Counted from the first letter of the stretch, positions 18,206 to 25,765 are shown. The stretch: DNA of 26,768 nt from JBBRXJ01 sp038248505 (GCA_038248505.1 JBBRXJ010000050.1:1-26768), one strand, 5' to 3'. Numbers and translations: made by a program. The notes: a model not told the origin generated them from the sequence alone.

Positions 18206-18715
18206 TTAATTTATTATGATTGCCAATTTTGTTAAATCATTATTCAGTCCTAATTCATATTTAGTAATATTTGATGCATTTAATTCGTATCTTAATTTCC
18301 CATCTTTCTGAATAAAATTAATGCCAGCACCAGATTTTGCCAGTCCCTCTTTTTCTGAAATAATTAGTGTGCTATTTCCAGTAACTTTAGTAATTGCCGC
18401 AGCAAGTTCTCCGCTTTTTGAAATACTGATAAATAATATATGGCAATTTGTAATGGCTGTTGATGATGAAAAAGGTTTTACAACCATTGTTTGTGTTCCT
18501 GCTTTTTTCACTGCTGCAATCTTTTGTAATTCTTCAACAATGGGTCCTCCACCTAATACACCAATGACAAAATCACCACTCGAATAGCTAGCTGGCCATT
18601 GAATATATTTAATGAAATTATAAATAAATAAAGTTTTTACTTGTGCATCTGTTTGTGCATTAATCATTAAATATGAGTTAAACAGTAGGAGTATTCCTAA
18701 AAAAAGCTTTTTCAT
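18206..18715 (-). CDS. YfiR family (DUF4154) periplasmic protein
   Basis: The protein has 169 residues with a signal peptide ending about INA (residues 18-20). YNFIKYIQWP (about 32-41), CHILFIS (about 93-99) and GAGINFIQKDGKLRYELN (about 129-146) are the conserved blocks of the YfiR/DUF4154 family. In Pseudomonas YfiR is a periplasmic repressor of the membrane diguanylate cyclase YfiN. Here the neighbouring membrane partner is a chemoreceptor instead, so control of that receptor by YfiR is an inference. It is the first gene of the minus-strand set. A near-consensus -7 box (TATCTTTA, complement of 18740-18747) lies about 25 bases before the start. Confidence 0.88.
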   Translation of the reverse strand: MKKLFLGILLLFNSYLMINAQTDAQVKTLFIYNFIKYIQWPASYSSGDFVIGVLGGGPIVEELQKIAAVKKAGTQTMVVKPFSSSTAITNCHILFISISKSGELAAAITKVTGNSTLIISEKEGLAKSGAGINFIQKDGKLRYELNASNITKYELGLNNDLTKLAIIIN

Positions 18716-19103
18716 TTGTTTTATTTTTTTTAAATACTATAAAGATACTTGATTTTTTATTAATGAAATAGGTATAATACCTCAAAAAATCTGACTGATT
18801 CTCTTCATTTTTATGATGGTTATACGTATTTTTAATTTTATAAAAAATGCAACACGTTATATTGGTTGGCATACAATTAAATACACTTGCTCAAAATGAT
18901 CATATTTATTAAATAAACTGATTGCTAATTTTACGTGTTTAACTTATTAATCTATTAGAGAGGGCGTTTATGTTTTAATTTTTTTATGTGAATAATGTTG
19001 ACCGAATAAATAATTAATTACAGAAACATCTTTAAATAACCAAAGAAAGTACATAAATTTACTTCCAATTAGTTTTTAACAACAATATATAAATCAAACA
19101 CAT
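18716..19103. other. Divergent promoter region between the YfiR-like gene and gnd
   Basis: These 388 AT-rich bases lie between divergently transcribed genes. Besides the possible minus-strand -7 box at 18740-18747, TAAATTTA about 50 bases before the gnd ATG is a near match to TAnnTTTG. A 64-codon minus-strand frame overlapping the region has AT-driven composition and overlaps the YfiR gene, so it is not called. No RNA gene or repeat is seen. Confidence 0.45.
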
Positions 19104-20555
19104 ATGAGTAAAAAGGCAGATATTGGTTTAGTAGGCTTAGCTGTTATGGGTGAAAACCTCGTTCTAAACATGGAAAGTAAAGGCTTTACCGTGGCTGTGT
19201 ATAACAGAACCATTGATAAGGTTGATAATTTTATTAATGGTCGGGGTAAAGGCAAGAATGTTATTGGTGCACACACCATTCAGGAGTTGGTTGCCAACCT
19301 TGAGCGTCCTCGCAAAATAATGATTATGGTTAAAGCAGGTAAACCTGTTGATGACTTTATTGAACAATTGTTTCCATTCCTCGAACCAGGCGATATTATC
19401 ATTGATGGTGGTAATAGCCATTTCCCTGATTCAATTCGTCGTACCGCTTATGTTGAGAGCAAAGGCTTTTTATTCATTGGTACCGGTGTTTCAGGTGGCG
19501 AAGAAGGTGCTTTAATTGGCCCTTCAATTATGCCAGGTGGTTCATTGGCTGCTTGGCCTGCTGTGAAGCCTATTTTTCAAGCCATTTCAGCCAAAGCTGA
19601 CGGTGCTCCTTGCTGCGATTGGGTAGGCGAAAATGGTGCTGGTCACTTTGTTAAAATGGTTCACAATGGGATTGAATATGGCGATATGCAGTTAATCTGC
19701 GAAGCGTATCAGATAATGAGAGATATGCTCGGAATGTCAGCCGATGAAATGCATGAAGTTTTTAAAGAATGGAATACTGGTGAGCTCGATAGCTATTTGA
19801 CTGAAATAACTCGTGATATTCTTGCTGTTAAAGATACAGATGGAAAACCATTGGTAGATAAAATTTTAGATACTGCAGGACAAAAAGGGACTGGTAAATG
19901 GACAGCAGTTGCGGCTCTCGACCATGGTGTGCCTTTAACACTGATTGGTGAAGCGGTCTTTTCACGTTGTCTCTCAGCAATAAAAGATGAACGCGTTACT
20001 GCTTCAAAACTTATCTCTGGTCCTAAACCTGCATTTACTGGCGACAAGAAAGCATTCATTAACGACATTAAAAATGCATTGTATGCATCAAAAGTTGTAT
20101 CGTATGCTCAAGGTTATGCTTTAATGCGCGAGGCTGCCAAAGATTACAAGTGGAATCTAAACTATGGTGGTATTGCTTTAATGTGGAGAGGTGGTTGTAT
20201 TATTCGTTCAGTATTCTTGGGCGATATTAAAAAGGCTTTTGATAAAAATCCAAATCTATCTAACTTATTGCTCGATCCTTTCTTCAATAAAACAGTTGTT
20301 AGTGCACAACAAGGCTGGAGAAATGTTGTTGCAGCAGCTGTTGTAAATGGTATCCCTGTTCCTGCAATGTGTACTGCTCTTAATTATTTTGACGGGTATC
20401 GCACTGAAAAATTACCTGCTAACTTATTACAAGCGCAACGTGATTACTTTGGTGCTCATACCTACGAAAGAACAGACAAGCCACGTGGTGAATACTTCCA
20501 TACCAATTGGACAGGAAGAGGTGGTAACACTTCTGCGTCAACCTACATTGTTTAA
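19104..20555 (+). CDS. gnd: 6-phosphogluconate dehydrogenase, decarboxylating (long form)
   Basis: The protein has 483 residues, full length for the long (E. coli-like) form. It oxidises 6-phosphogluconate to ribulose 5-phosphate and CO2, yielding NADPH, in the oxidative pentose phosphate pathway. The N-terminal Rossmann motif GLVGLAVMGENL (8-19) and an NRT segment at about 34-36 suit NADP binding. The substrate and catalytic blocks SGGEEGALIGPSIMPGG and GHFVKMVHNGIEYGDMQL, including the catalytic Lys, are intact. The C-terminal HTNWTGRGGNTSASTYIV is typical. Neither glucose-6-phosphate dehydrogenase nor 6-phosphogluconolactonase adjoins it here, although in many Bacteroidota the three are together. 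It stands alone and ends at a strong terminator. Confidence 0.97.
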   Translation: MSKKADIGLVGLAVMGENLVLNMESKGFTVAVYNRTIDKVDNFINGRGKGKNVIGAHTIQELVANLERPRKIMIMVKAGKPVDDFIEQLFPFLEPGDIIIDGGNSHFPDSIRRTAYVESKGFLFIGTGVSGGEEGALIGPSIMPGGSLAAWPAVKPIFQAISAKADGAPCCDWVGENGAGHFVKMVHNGIEYGDMQLICEAYQIMRDMLGMSADEMHEVFKEWNTGELDSYLTEITRDILAVKDTDGKPLVDKILDTAGQKGTGKWTAVAALDHGVPLTLIGEAVFSRCLSAIKDERVTASKLISGPKPAFTGDKKAFINDIKNALYASKVVSYAQGYALMREAAKDYKWNLNYGGIALMWRGGCIIRSVFLGDIKKAFDKNPNLSNLLLDPFFNKTVVSAQQGWRNVVAAAVVNGIPVPAMCTALNYFDGYRTEKLPANLLQAQRDYFGAHTYERTDKPRGEYFHTNWTGRGGNTSASTYIV

Positions 20556-20575
20556 TGATTATTTAAGCATATTGT

Positions 20576-20609
20576 AAAAAGCCCCGAACGTTTGTTCGGG
20601 GCTTTTTTT
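20576..20609 (+). terminator. Rho-independent terminator of gnd
   Basis: GCCCCGAAC (20581-20589) pairs exactly with GTTCGGGGC (20594-20602) around a four-base loop. An A-run lies before it and seven T follow. It starts about 20 bases after the gnd stop. The A-run would also allow termination in the other direction for the minus-strand toxin remnant. Confidence 0.93.
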
Positions 20610-20660
20610 GTTTTTTTTATTTCTATTTTTATCAAATGAATAATCGACCGAAGTGTTTTT

Positions 20661-20942
20661 TTAATTGTCTTTGTAATGACCAAAAGCGTACAAAACTACT
20701 ACTGATTTTTGTGCTTGCTCTTCGATCCAATAAACCAGTCTGTGTTTTTTGTTTATTCTACGTGACCAACAACCTGCAAAATCATATTTGAGTTCTTCGG
20801 GTTGACCCGTTCCTGTTCGTGGGTGTTCGGTTAGCTCAGTCAATAAAATGGCGAGTTTTTTAAGTGCCAATTTAGCTCCTATTTTTTTTAGACTTTAAAT
20901 ATCTTCTCGGGCATCAATCGTGAATTTTAGCTCGTAACTCAT
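20661..20942 (-). pseudogene. YoeB/Txe-type toxin with in-frame stop
   Basis: Reading from ATG 20942 gives MSYELKFTIDAREDI, then a TAA stop at codon 16 (20895-20897), then a continuous frame to 20661. The downstream part matches the YoeB/Txe mRNA-interferase family: EHPRTGTGQPEELKYDFAG, WSRRINKKHRLVYWI with the catalytic Arg region, and the ending FGHYKDN with the C-terminal catalytic His. At about 93 codons the length is normal. The stop most simply reflects a single-base change in a Lys or Gln codon. A TTG at 20868-20870 could restart translation, but would lack the first beta strand and helix. The ATG overlaps the antitoxin stop (ATGA), the usual coupling in yefM-yoeB operons. Confidence 0.82.
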
Positions 20943-21198
20943 AAACCAAGAAGTTTATTAATATCTTTTTTGTTTAAGGTAGTAAGCTTGCCCTTTTCTG
21001 CTTGAGCAATAGAATGCTTAATACGTTTCTTTATTTAGGTTCAGCAAAATAGCGGTCAGTTTCAGGAATAAGGGTTAAAGCATAGGATTTGTCTTTCCCG
21101 CGTTGAACAATTATCTGTTCGTTTTTGTCTATCAGATCAAAATACATCTTTTGATTTTCCCTGAATTCTCTACTGCTAATAACTAGCAAAGTTTTATA
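20939..21198 (-). pseudogene. YefM/Phd-type antitoxin with lost start and frameshift
   Basis: The translated pieces read KTLLVISSREFRENQKMYF, then DLIDKNEQIIVQRGKDKSYAL and TLIPETDRYFAEPK, then a stop at 21031-21033. In the next frame the sequence continues as KKRIKHSIAQAEKGKLTTL and NKKDINKLLGL, ending at TGA 20939-20941. The join is what an intact YefM/Phd antitoxin of about 85 residues would show, so one indel near 21030 has split it. The expected ATG before KTLL is also gone: ATAAAACT stands where ATGAAAACT would fit after loss of one G. Only TTG 21187-21189 is left as a possible start. The gene is 5' of the toxin remnant, as in functional pairs. Confidence 0.75.
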
Positions 21199-21511
21199 GT
21201 TTTTTAATTAAATTTGTGTACCAAATTTGTACACAAATGTAGTTATATAATATAAAGTCACCAAACATTTATACGAGAAAAATGAATGTTAAAGTCTTTA
21301 TATTCAAATGTGTTACAGGAATTGACTATCGATACCGAAAGAAAATACACAATAGCCCCATCGAATTTTAGCTACAAACGAAAGCATAGCCGAATTTATT
21401 CGAGCTATGCTGAGTCAAGCAAAAAACATTCACATTAATTTTAATTTTTTAATGGCTATTCCTTTATAAACTTTTTACTTTCAAACTTTCAACTTATATG
21501 AGTTAATTTAA
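21199..21511. other. Non-coding stretch between the antitoxin remnant and the ABC ATPase gene
   Basis: This 313-base stretch contains an operator-like palindrome (21213-21237), a hairpin with arms GCATAGC (21384-21390) and GCTATGC (21404-21410), and a GTG-started frame of 42 codons at 21310-21438 that resembles nothing I know. Two other frames over 21350-21480 also look semi-open, which suggests a decayed coding remnant. This is where further genes of the export operon would be expected, but none is recognisable. Confidence 0.45.
21213..21237. promoter_or_regulatory. Palindromic candidate operator of the toxin-antitoxin operon
   Basis: TTTGTGTAC and GTACACAAA form 9-base perfect arms around CAAATTT. 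It lies 15 bases upstream of the antitoxin remnant on the minus strand. YefM-YoeB complexes autoregulate by binding palindromes (core TGTACA in E. coli), and a TGTACA sequence is present here in the right arm. Binding by this antitoxin is inferred from position and core. Confidence 0.55.
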
Positions 21512-22408
21512 TTATTGAAACCGCATAAAACAATCTTCAATATGCGGACTAATCTGTTCCGCTATTATTCCATCATGTCCAGCGTTCTGCATTTTTTCAG
21601 TAAGTGATATTAATGTAGTGTCCGTTTTTAAAATACAATGAATATACTGCCCAAAAAGATAAACAGCCTCCGTTAAGCCCGATGACTCAATATCTTTTAA
21701 TAATTTATACATATTGTTGCTTCGTATGGCATAGAGTGGGCTAGGGAAGGAGTCCACTATTCCTTGTGGTGTATTAACGGTAAGGATTTTCCCTTTCTGA
21801 ATTAATGCCACACGATCACAGAGTATGGCTTCATCCATATAGGGTGTGGAAACAATGATAGTTACTCCTTTATCTCTCAACCTTTGTAGCATTTCCCAAA
21901 ATTCACCTCGTGAAACAGAATCAACACCCGTTGTTGGCTCATCAAGTACTAATATTTCGGGCTTGTGAATTAAGGCACATGACAAGGCGAGTTTTTGTTT
22001 CATCCCGCCAGAAAGCTTGCCTGCTCTGCGTTTACGAAATGGTTCTATATGTGAATAAATATCTTTTATTAAATCGTAGTTGGCTTCAATAGTGGTGTCA
22101 AATATTTTTGCATAAAAGTTAAGATTCTCTTCAACACTTAAATCCTGATATAATGAAAAACGACCGGGCATATACCCTATGATATTTCGTATAGACTTGT
22201 AATCTTTTACAGAATCAAAATCTCCAATGTGTATGCTCCCTTGGTCGGGTAAAAGCAATGTGGTTATTAGTCGGAATAAACTTGTTTTTCCAGCGGCATC
22301 GGGGCCAATTAAACCAAAAAGTTCAGATTGTTTGATCTCAAGGTTAATATCATTTAGTGCTTCCTGTGTTCCAAAGGATTTGTAAATATGTTTAATGGAT
22401 ATGTTCAA
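21512..22408 (-). CDS. ABC transporter ATP-binding protein (YbhF N-half type) of an export system
   Basis: The protein has 298 residues and starts at TTG 22408, which gives the usual N-terminus just before the first strand; the next in-frame Met would remove the P-loop. Walker A GPDAAGKTS is at 35-43, signature LSGGMKQ at 132-138 and Walker B ILVLDEP at 152-158. GVDSVSRGEFWEML is typical of the first nucleotide-binding half of YbhF-like exporters. The Q-loop Gln is replaced (MPGRFSLY, 80-87) and the H-loop His is Pro189 (IIVSTPYMDEA), so this half probably pairs with a second, catalytically competent ATPase. No such partner and no permease gene follows within the window; downstream are 313 noncoding bases and a decayed toxin-antitoxin pair. 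Confidence 0.9.
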   Translation of the reverse strand: MNISIKHIYKSFGTQEALNDINLEIKQSELFGLIGPDAAGKTSLFRLITTLLLPDQGSIHIGDFDSVKDYKSIRNIIGYMPGRFSLYQDLSVEENLNFYAKIFDTTIEANYDLIKDIYSHIEPFRKRRAGKLSGGMKQKLALSCALIHKPEILVLDEPTTGVDSVSRGEFWEMLQRLRDKGVTIIVSTPYMDEAILCDRVALIQKGKILTVNTPQGIVDSFPSPLYAIRSNNMYKLLKDIESSGLTEAVYLFGQYIHCILKTDTTLISLTEKMQNAGHDGIIAEQISPHIEDCFMRFQ

Positions 22409-22509
22409 TGGTTTGTGTCGTTGTTTAAATGCGTTATTTCTTTCTTTTGGTTTTTTTTATTTATGGAGAATTTGACAGCAGAACTATTTTATTCAAAAAA
22501 TCTAAAGTA

Positions 22510-22536
22510 GGTCGCTGAGGCACTCGAAGCGCCGGC
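22510..22536. repeat. GC-rich imperfect hairpin resembling dispersed Bacteroidota repeats
   Basis: The core CGCTGAGGCACTCGAAGCG can fold as CGCT-GAG, loop GCA, CTC, a GA bulge and AGCG. Its GC content contrasts with the AT-rich surroundings. Similar CGCTGAGxxxxxTCGAAGCG-like elements occur scattered in intergenic regions of Bacteroidota genomes (general recollection). Only one copy is seen in this window. Confidence 0.4.
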
Positions 22537-22554
22537 ATGTTAAAATGATGTATT

Positions 22555-23451
22555 TTACTTTTCTTGCGAATCACCATTAAATAGGACTTCCCCCGGCATT
22601 CCAATCTTTAAACGACCATCATTTTTAACCTTTATCTCTATGGCGTAAACAAGATTTACTCGCTCCTCTTTAGTCTGAATTATTTTTGGTGTAAACTCTG
22701 CTTGCGATGAGATTCGTGCAACAATGCCTTTAATTGTTGAATTAATTTTAGCATCCTTATCTATAAAAACATGTACGCTATCACCTTGTATAATGTTTGG
22801 TAATTGCTGCCCCGAGACGTATGCTTTTAAGACGAGATAATCCATATTGGCAATCTTAAATAGTGATTTCCCAGATAATACCATTTCATGTGCATGAATA
22901 TATTTTTCAAGTACGGTGGCTGTTTCTGGCATAATAAAATAGCAACGTTTAATTTGATCTTGCAACTGTTCGACTTGCTTTGTTAATGCTAAGGCTTCGC
23001 TTTGTAGTGAAGTAGATTGACTTCTGATGCCTCTTGCTTGTTTTTCAATCACCTCAATATTGCCTGAAACGTCATCAAATTGTTTTGAGGTAGCTGCGCT
23101 ATCTTTTAATAAACGGCTTAGGCGACTTTTTTCTTTAAGCATAATTTCAGCTTGTTTATCGCTTGCTTCCGCTTGTATTTCTATAGAAGAGATCTTTTGT
23201 TCAACTGATTTTTTTCGTGCAATAATTTGCTCCAGACTGTAATGCAGCTGCAATGTATCGCTAAATCCTATTAGCTTACCTGCAGGATATGTTTGACCTT
23301 CCTCTATATCAAATTGTATTATACGACCAGCAATCTCAGCGGATATAATAATTTCATCGGCCTCAAAATTGCCATAAGCATCTGACATAGACTTGTTATT
23401 GCTACAGCCAACAAGGATGATAATTGCTGTAAGATATAGTAGTTTTTTCAT
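22555..23451 (-). CDS. HlyD/MFP-family periplasmic adaptor lipoprotein
   Basis: The protein has 298 residues. Lipobox LVGC gives Cys16 as the acylated residue. Residues about 29-60 form the first half of a lipoyl-like domain (ISAEIAGRIIQFDIEEGQTY), about 70-170 a coiled-coil hairpin rich in Glu, Lys and Gln that would reach the outer membrane partner, then the second lipoyl half and a beta-barrel domain ending in LKIGMPGEVLF. This is the arrangement of YbhG/HlyD adaptors, and the protein links an inner-membrane ABC exporter to TolC. It lies between the TolC-like gene (129-base gap) and the ATPase gene (146-base gap), both long for an operon. Function is limited if the permease is absent. Confidence 0.92.
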   Translation of the reverse strand: MKKLLYLTAIIILVGCSNNKSMSDAYGNFEADEIIISAEIAGRIIQFDIEEGQTYPAGKLIGFSDTLQLHYSLEQIIARKKSVEQKISSIEIQAEASDKQAEIMLKEKSRLSRLLKDSAATSKQFDDVSGNIEVIEKQARGIRSQSTSLQSEALALTKQVEQLQDQIKRCYFIMPETATVLEKYIHAHEMVLSGKSLFKIANMDYLVLKAYVSGQQLPNIIQGDSVHVFIDKDAKINSTIKGIVARISSQAEFTPKIIQTKEERVNLVYAIEIKVKNDGRLKIGMPGEVLFNGDSQEK

Positions 23452-23580
23452 GTTGTTTTTTGTGTCTAATATTTTGAAACATTTAATGCTATTACAATGC
23501 TATCCTAATGTGAACATAATTCGAAAACAAAATCTCATCCCTATAAAATCATATCTTCCATTCAATTCCGCAGCGGCGAA

Positions 23581-24852
23581 TCATCTATCTCCCAGCGCCA
23601 CCCGATACGCTTCAATAGCCTGCGACTGTTGAATAATATGCATGCGTAAGTTTAATTCCGCTTGGTTTCGAGCATATATCTCTGATATAAAATCGCTGCC
23701 TGTTAAACTCCCATTCTCAAACTGAACATCTGCTTGCCGAAGAATACCATTTCGTATCTGTAGTAATTCGTAATCACTTTTTACTAATTCATTGTACTTT
23801 CTTATTTCCGATTTTTTATTATCGAGATCAATTTGAATATTTTGCTCAGCAGTCGCCTTTCGCTGATTCAATATCTCTCTTTGTATATTTAAAATTTGTC
23901 GTTCGCGATAGTTACTGTGCCAATCAATTAGATTCCATTTTAAACCAGCTCCTATAATGTAGTAATTGTCAAATTTATCAGACAACATATTAAGTCCTGG
24001 TTTTCCGTAACCAGCTTGTGCAAAGGCAAACAATTTTGGCATTCGCTGGGCATTTAATAGTTTTACCGTTGCTGTTAATCGGTTTTGTTGCATGGTGCAT
24101 AGCATCAATTCAGGACGCACAATACTATCGCTCACTGTATTGATTGTTTGTGGTAGTAGTAACTCGGTAGTATTTGATAATTCCTTATTAATAAACCGTG
24201 ATAGAATCTTCATTACAGCATCTAAATCCGATTCAAATTCTATACTACGTTGTTTCGTTATTATTATTTCTGCTTGTAATAAACTCAAATTCATCGCTAA
24301 ACTCACTCCATTTAATACTTTTGATTGAATGGCACGTTCCCTGTTTTGTAAGTCTTTTAAGGTCGCCTTTGATATTTCAATACCAGCTTTTAAAATCAAT
24401 GCAGAGTAATAAAAACGATTGATATTTTCTCTTATTTTTTGAAATTGAATTTCAACATCCGTTAACTCTGTTTGCAGGCTTAAAAGCTCAAGTTGCTTTC
24501 GCGATTTTGATATTCCACCATCATATATTGTTTGGTTAACATCGAGATATATTTTAAATTGTTCATGGGGAGCCGTCGGAAAATCAATATTCATTGATGG
24601 AGGAAAATTTGCATCAATACCTGTAACGTCTGATTGATAGCTTGCCTGACCATTTAGGTCAATGCGAGGTAACCATCCGGAACTAATATTGCGTATAGTA
24701 AGTTGGCTTTTTGAAATAACTAAATCTATTTCATTAAAATTAGGTGCGGCACTTCGCGCAAATGACTGACATTGCTCTAGGCTAAGGCTATCAGCCAATA
24801 CCGTGTTATTGGTAATTGCATAAGTAATGAATATAAATGCAATCAGTCTCAT
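23581..24852 (-). CDS. TolC-like outer membrane efflux protein
   Basis: The start at ATG 24852 is chosen because MRLIAFIFITYAITNNTVLA is a clear signal peptide; an upstream in-frame ATG at 24939 would add 29 hydrophilic residues before it. The mature protein starts at about DSLSLEQCQSFA, which is the usual opening of the OEP family, and runs to 423 residues in total. Two repeats of long helical hairpins with beta strands (for example FKIYLDVNQTIYDGG in the first; GLKWNLIDWHSNYRER in the second) fit a trimeric TolC channel. It is the second gene after tetR in the export set, with a 201-base gap that holds a promoter candidate and duplicated TTTGCAAA boxes. Confidence 0.92.
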   Translation of the reverse strand: MRLIAFIFITYAITNNTVLADSLSLEQCQSFARSAAPNFNEIDLVISKSQLTIRNISSGWLPRIDLNGQASYQSDVTGIDANFPPSMNIDFPTAPHEQFKIYLDVNQTIYDGGISKSRKQLELLSLQTELTDVEIQFQKIRENINRFYYSALILKAGIEISKATLKDLQNRERAIQSKVLNGVSLAMNLSLLQAEIIITKQRSIEFESDLDAVMKILSRFINKELSNTTELLLPQTINTVSDSIVRPELMLCTMQQNRLTATVKLLNAQRMPKLFAFAQAGYGKPGLNMLSDKFDNYYIIGAGLKWNLIDWHSNYRERQILNIQREILNQRKATAEQNIQIDLDNKKSEIRKYNELVKSDYELLQIRNGILRQADVQFENGSLTGSDFISEIYARNQAELNLRMHIIQQSQAIEAYRVALGDR

Positions 24853-25008
24853 TTTTTTGATAAAATTAAGCCAATCAGCACCATCTGAAGCGCAATAATT
24901 TTGAAAAATTCTTGTTGGGGTATAATTAAGGTGAATCATATTTTCATATTCTATACTAATTTAATCTCTTTTAACTTATAGATATGCAGCACTTCTCGTC
25001 TTTTTTGA

Positions 25009-25032
25009 ATTTGCAAAGGTATTATTTGCAAA
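25009..25032. promoter_or_regulatory. Duplicated ATTTGCAAA boxes with a -7 match upstream of the TolC-like gene
   Basis: ATTTGCAAA occurs at 25009-25017 and 25024-25032, a 15-base period, and the inner TTTGCAAA is itself a palindrome. On the minus strand TACCTTTG (complement of 25013-25020) matches TAnnTTTG. Overlap of a possible promoter with paired boxes suggests a regulated promoter for tolC-hlyD-ABC. Which regulator binds is unknown; the adjacent TetR protein is the first candidate. Confidence 0.4.
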
Positions 25033-25053
25033 CATAGTATATATTGCTGTTAT

Positions 25054-25680
25054 TTAACTTATTAGCTTTACGGCTAGCTCAAAGATGCATTTTTTTTGTT
25101 TATTTAAGAAACTTTGGTATAAAGCTGGATTGCCTTCAAATAATAACTCTTCAAATAAAGGCCGACCTACTAAGGGCATAACACACATTGATAGAATACT
25201 TACTATGGCTTGATCTGTATCAATATCCCTTATTAAACCATTCTTGCGAGCTTCGTTAAAACTACTTTGCAATAGAGGGATAATAGTATTCTTTATGGGA
25301 TTAATAAAATGCTGTAATATATGTTTTGAATTTTGTGACTGTGAATTTAATTCATTAATAATGAATGCTGGGAGATACGGATTCGAATGTAGTAAATCAA
25401 TATACTGATGAATAAATGCTCGCATCTTACTGAAAAAATCCCCCTCCGATAAAAATGTCTTATTAAGTTGGGGTATTATGTCTTGCAATGCTTGTCTGAA
25501 AATTTGTTCAAATAGCGTTTCTTTGTTTCTAAAATAATAATGTAGAAGTGCTTTATTAATTTGAGCCTCATTAGCAATTTCTTGCATTCGAGCTCCTGAG
25601 TAACCCTTTAAAATGAATATTTTGCGTGCAGCAAACAAAATATTTTGTTCAGCGGCTTGTGTTTTAAGTTCTGTGCTCAT
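25054..25680 (-). CDS. TetR/AcrR family transcriptional regulator
   Basis: The protein has 208 residues. The N-terminal helix-turn-helix at about 10-55 has the TetR pattern: ILFAARKIFILKGYSGARMQ, then EIANEAQINKALLHYYFRNKE. The ligand-binding C-terminal domain is helical and includes the segment AFIINELNSQ. TetR proteins usually repress their own gene and a neighbouring efflux operon and release on binding an exported compound, which fits the export genes immediately downstream on the same strand. Tandem 13-base repeats lie directly before its start codon. Confidence 0.93.
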   Translation of the reverse strand: MSTELKTQAAEQNILFAARKIFILKGYSGARMQEIANEAQINKALLHYYFRNKETLFEQIFRQALQDIIPQLNKTFLSEGDFFSKMRAFIHQYIDLLHSNPYLPAFIINELNSQSQNSKHILQHFINPIKNTIIPLLQSSFNEARKNGLIRDIDTDQAIVSILSMCVMPLVGRPLFEELLFEGNPALYQSFLNKQKKCIFELAVKLIS

Positions 25681-25706
25681 TAACTACATGGTTTAACTAA
25701 ATGGTT
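25681..25706. promoter_or_regulatory. Tandem 13-bp repeats, candidate TetR operator
   Basis: TAACTACATGGTT (25681-25693) and TAACTAAATGGTT (25694-25706) differ at one base and abut each other, ending at the base next to the tetR start codon. TTAAC/GTTAA (25693-25697 and 25704-25708) also forms a short inverted repeat. Repeats this close to the start fit autoregulation by the TetR protein (inference). Confidence 0.5.
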
Positions 25707-25719
25707 AATGCGAGGGAAT

Positions 25720-25754
25720 AAAAAAAGAGACAGATTCATTCCGCCTCTTTTTTT
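25720..25754 (-). terminator. Rho-independent terminator of the small lipoprotein gene
   Basis: On the minus-strand transcript an A-run leads into GAGGCGGA, a five-base loop and UCUGUCUC, paired throughout with G-U wobbles, followed by seven U. It starts 12 bases after the lipoprotein stop codon and separates it from tetR. On the plus strand two of the pairs become mismatches, so it acts mainly on the minus strand. Confidence 0.82.
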
Positions 25755-25765
25755 AATGTCTTTGA

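Noticed and set aside
18678..18872. 64-codon minus-strand frame upstream of the YfiR-like gene
   Set aside because: It overlaps the YfiR signal peptide region in another frame and is dominated by Lys, Asn and Ile from AT-rich DNA.
24853..24939. Longer TolC-like start at ATG 24939
   Set aside because: It would place 29 hydrophilic residues before a clear signal peptide that begins at the ATG at 24852.
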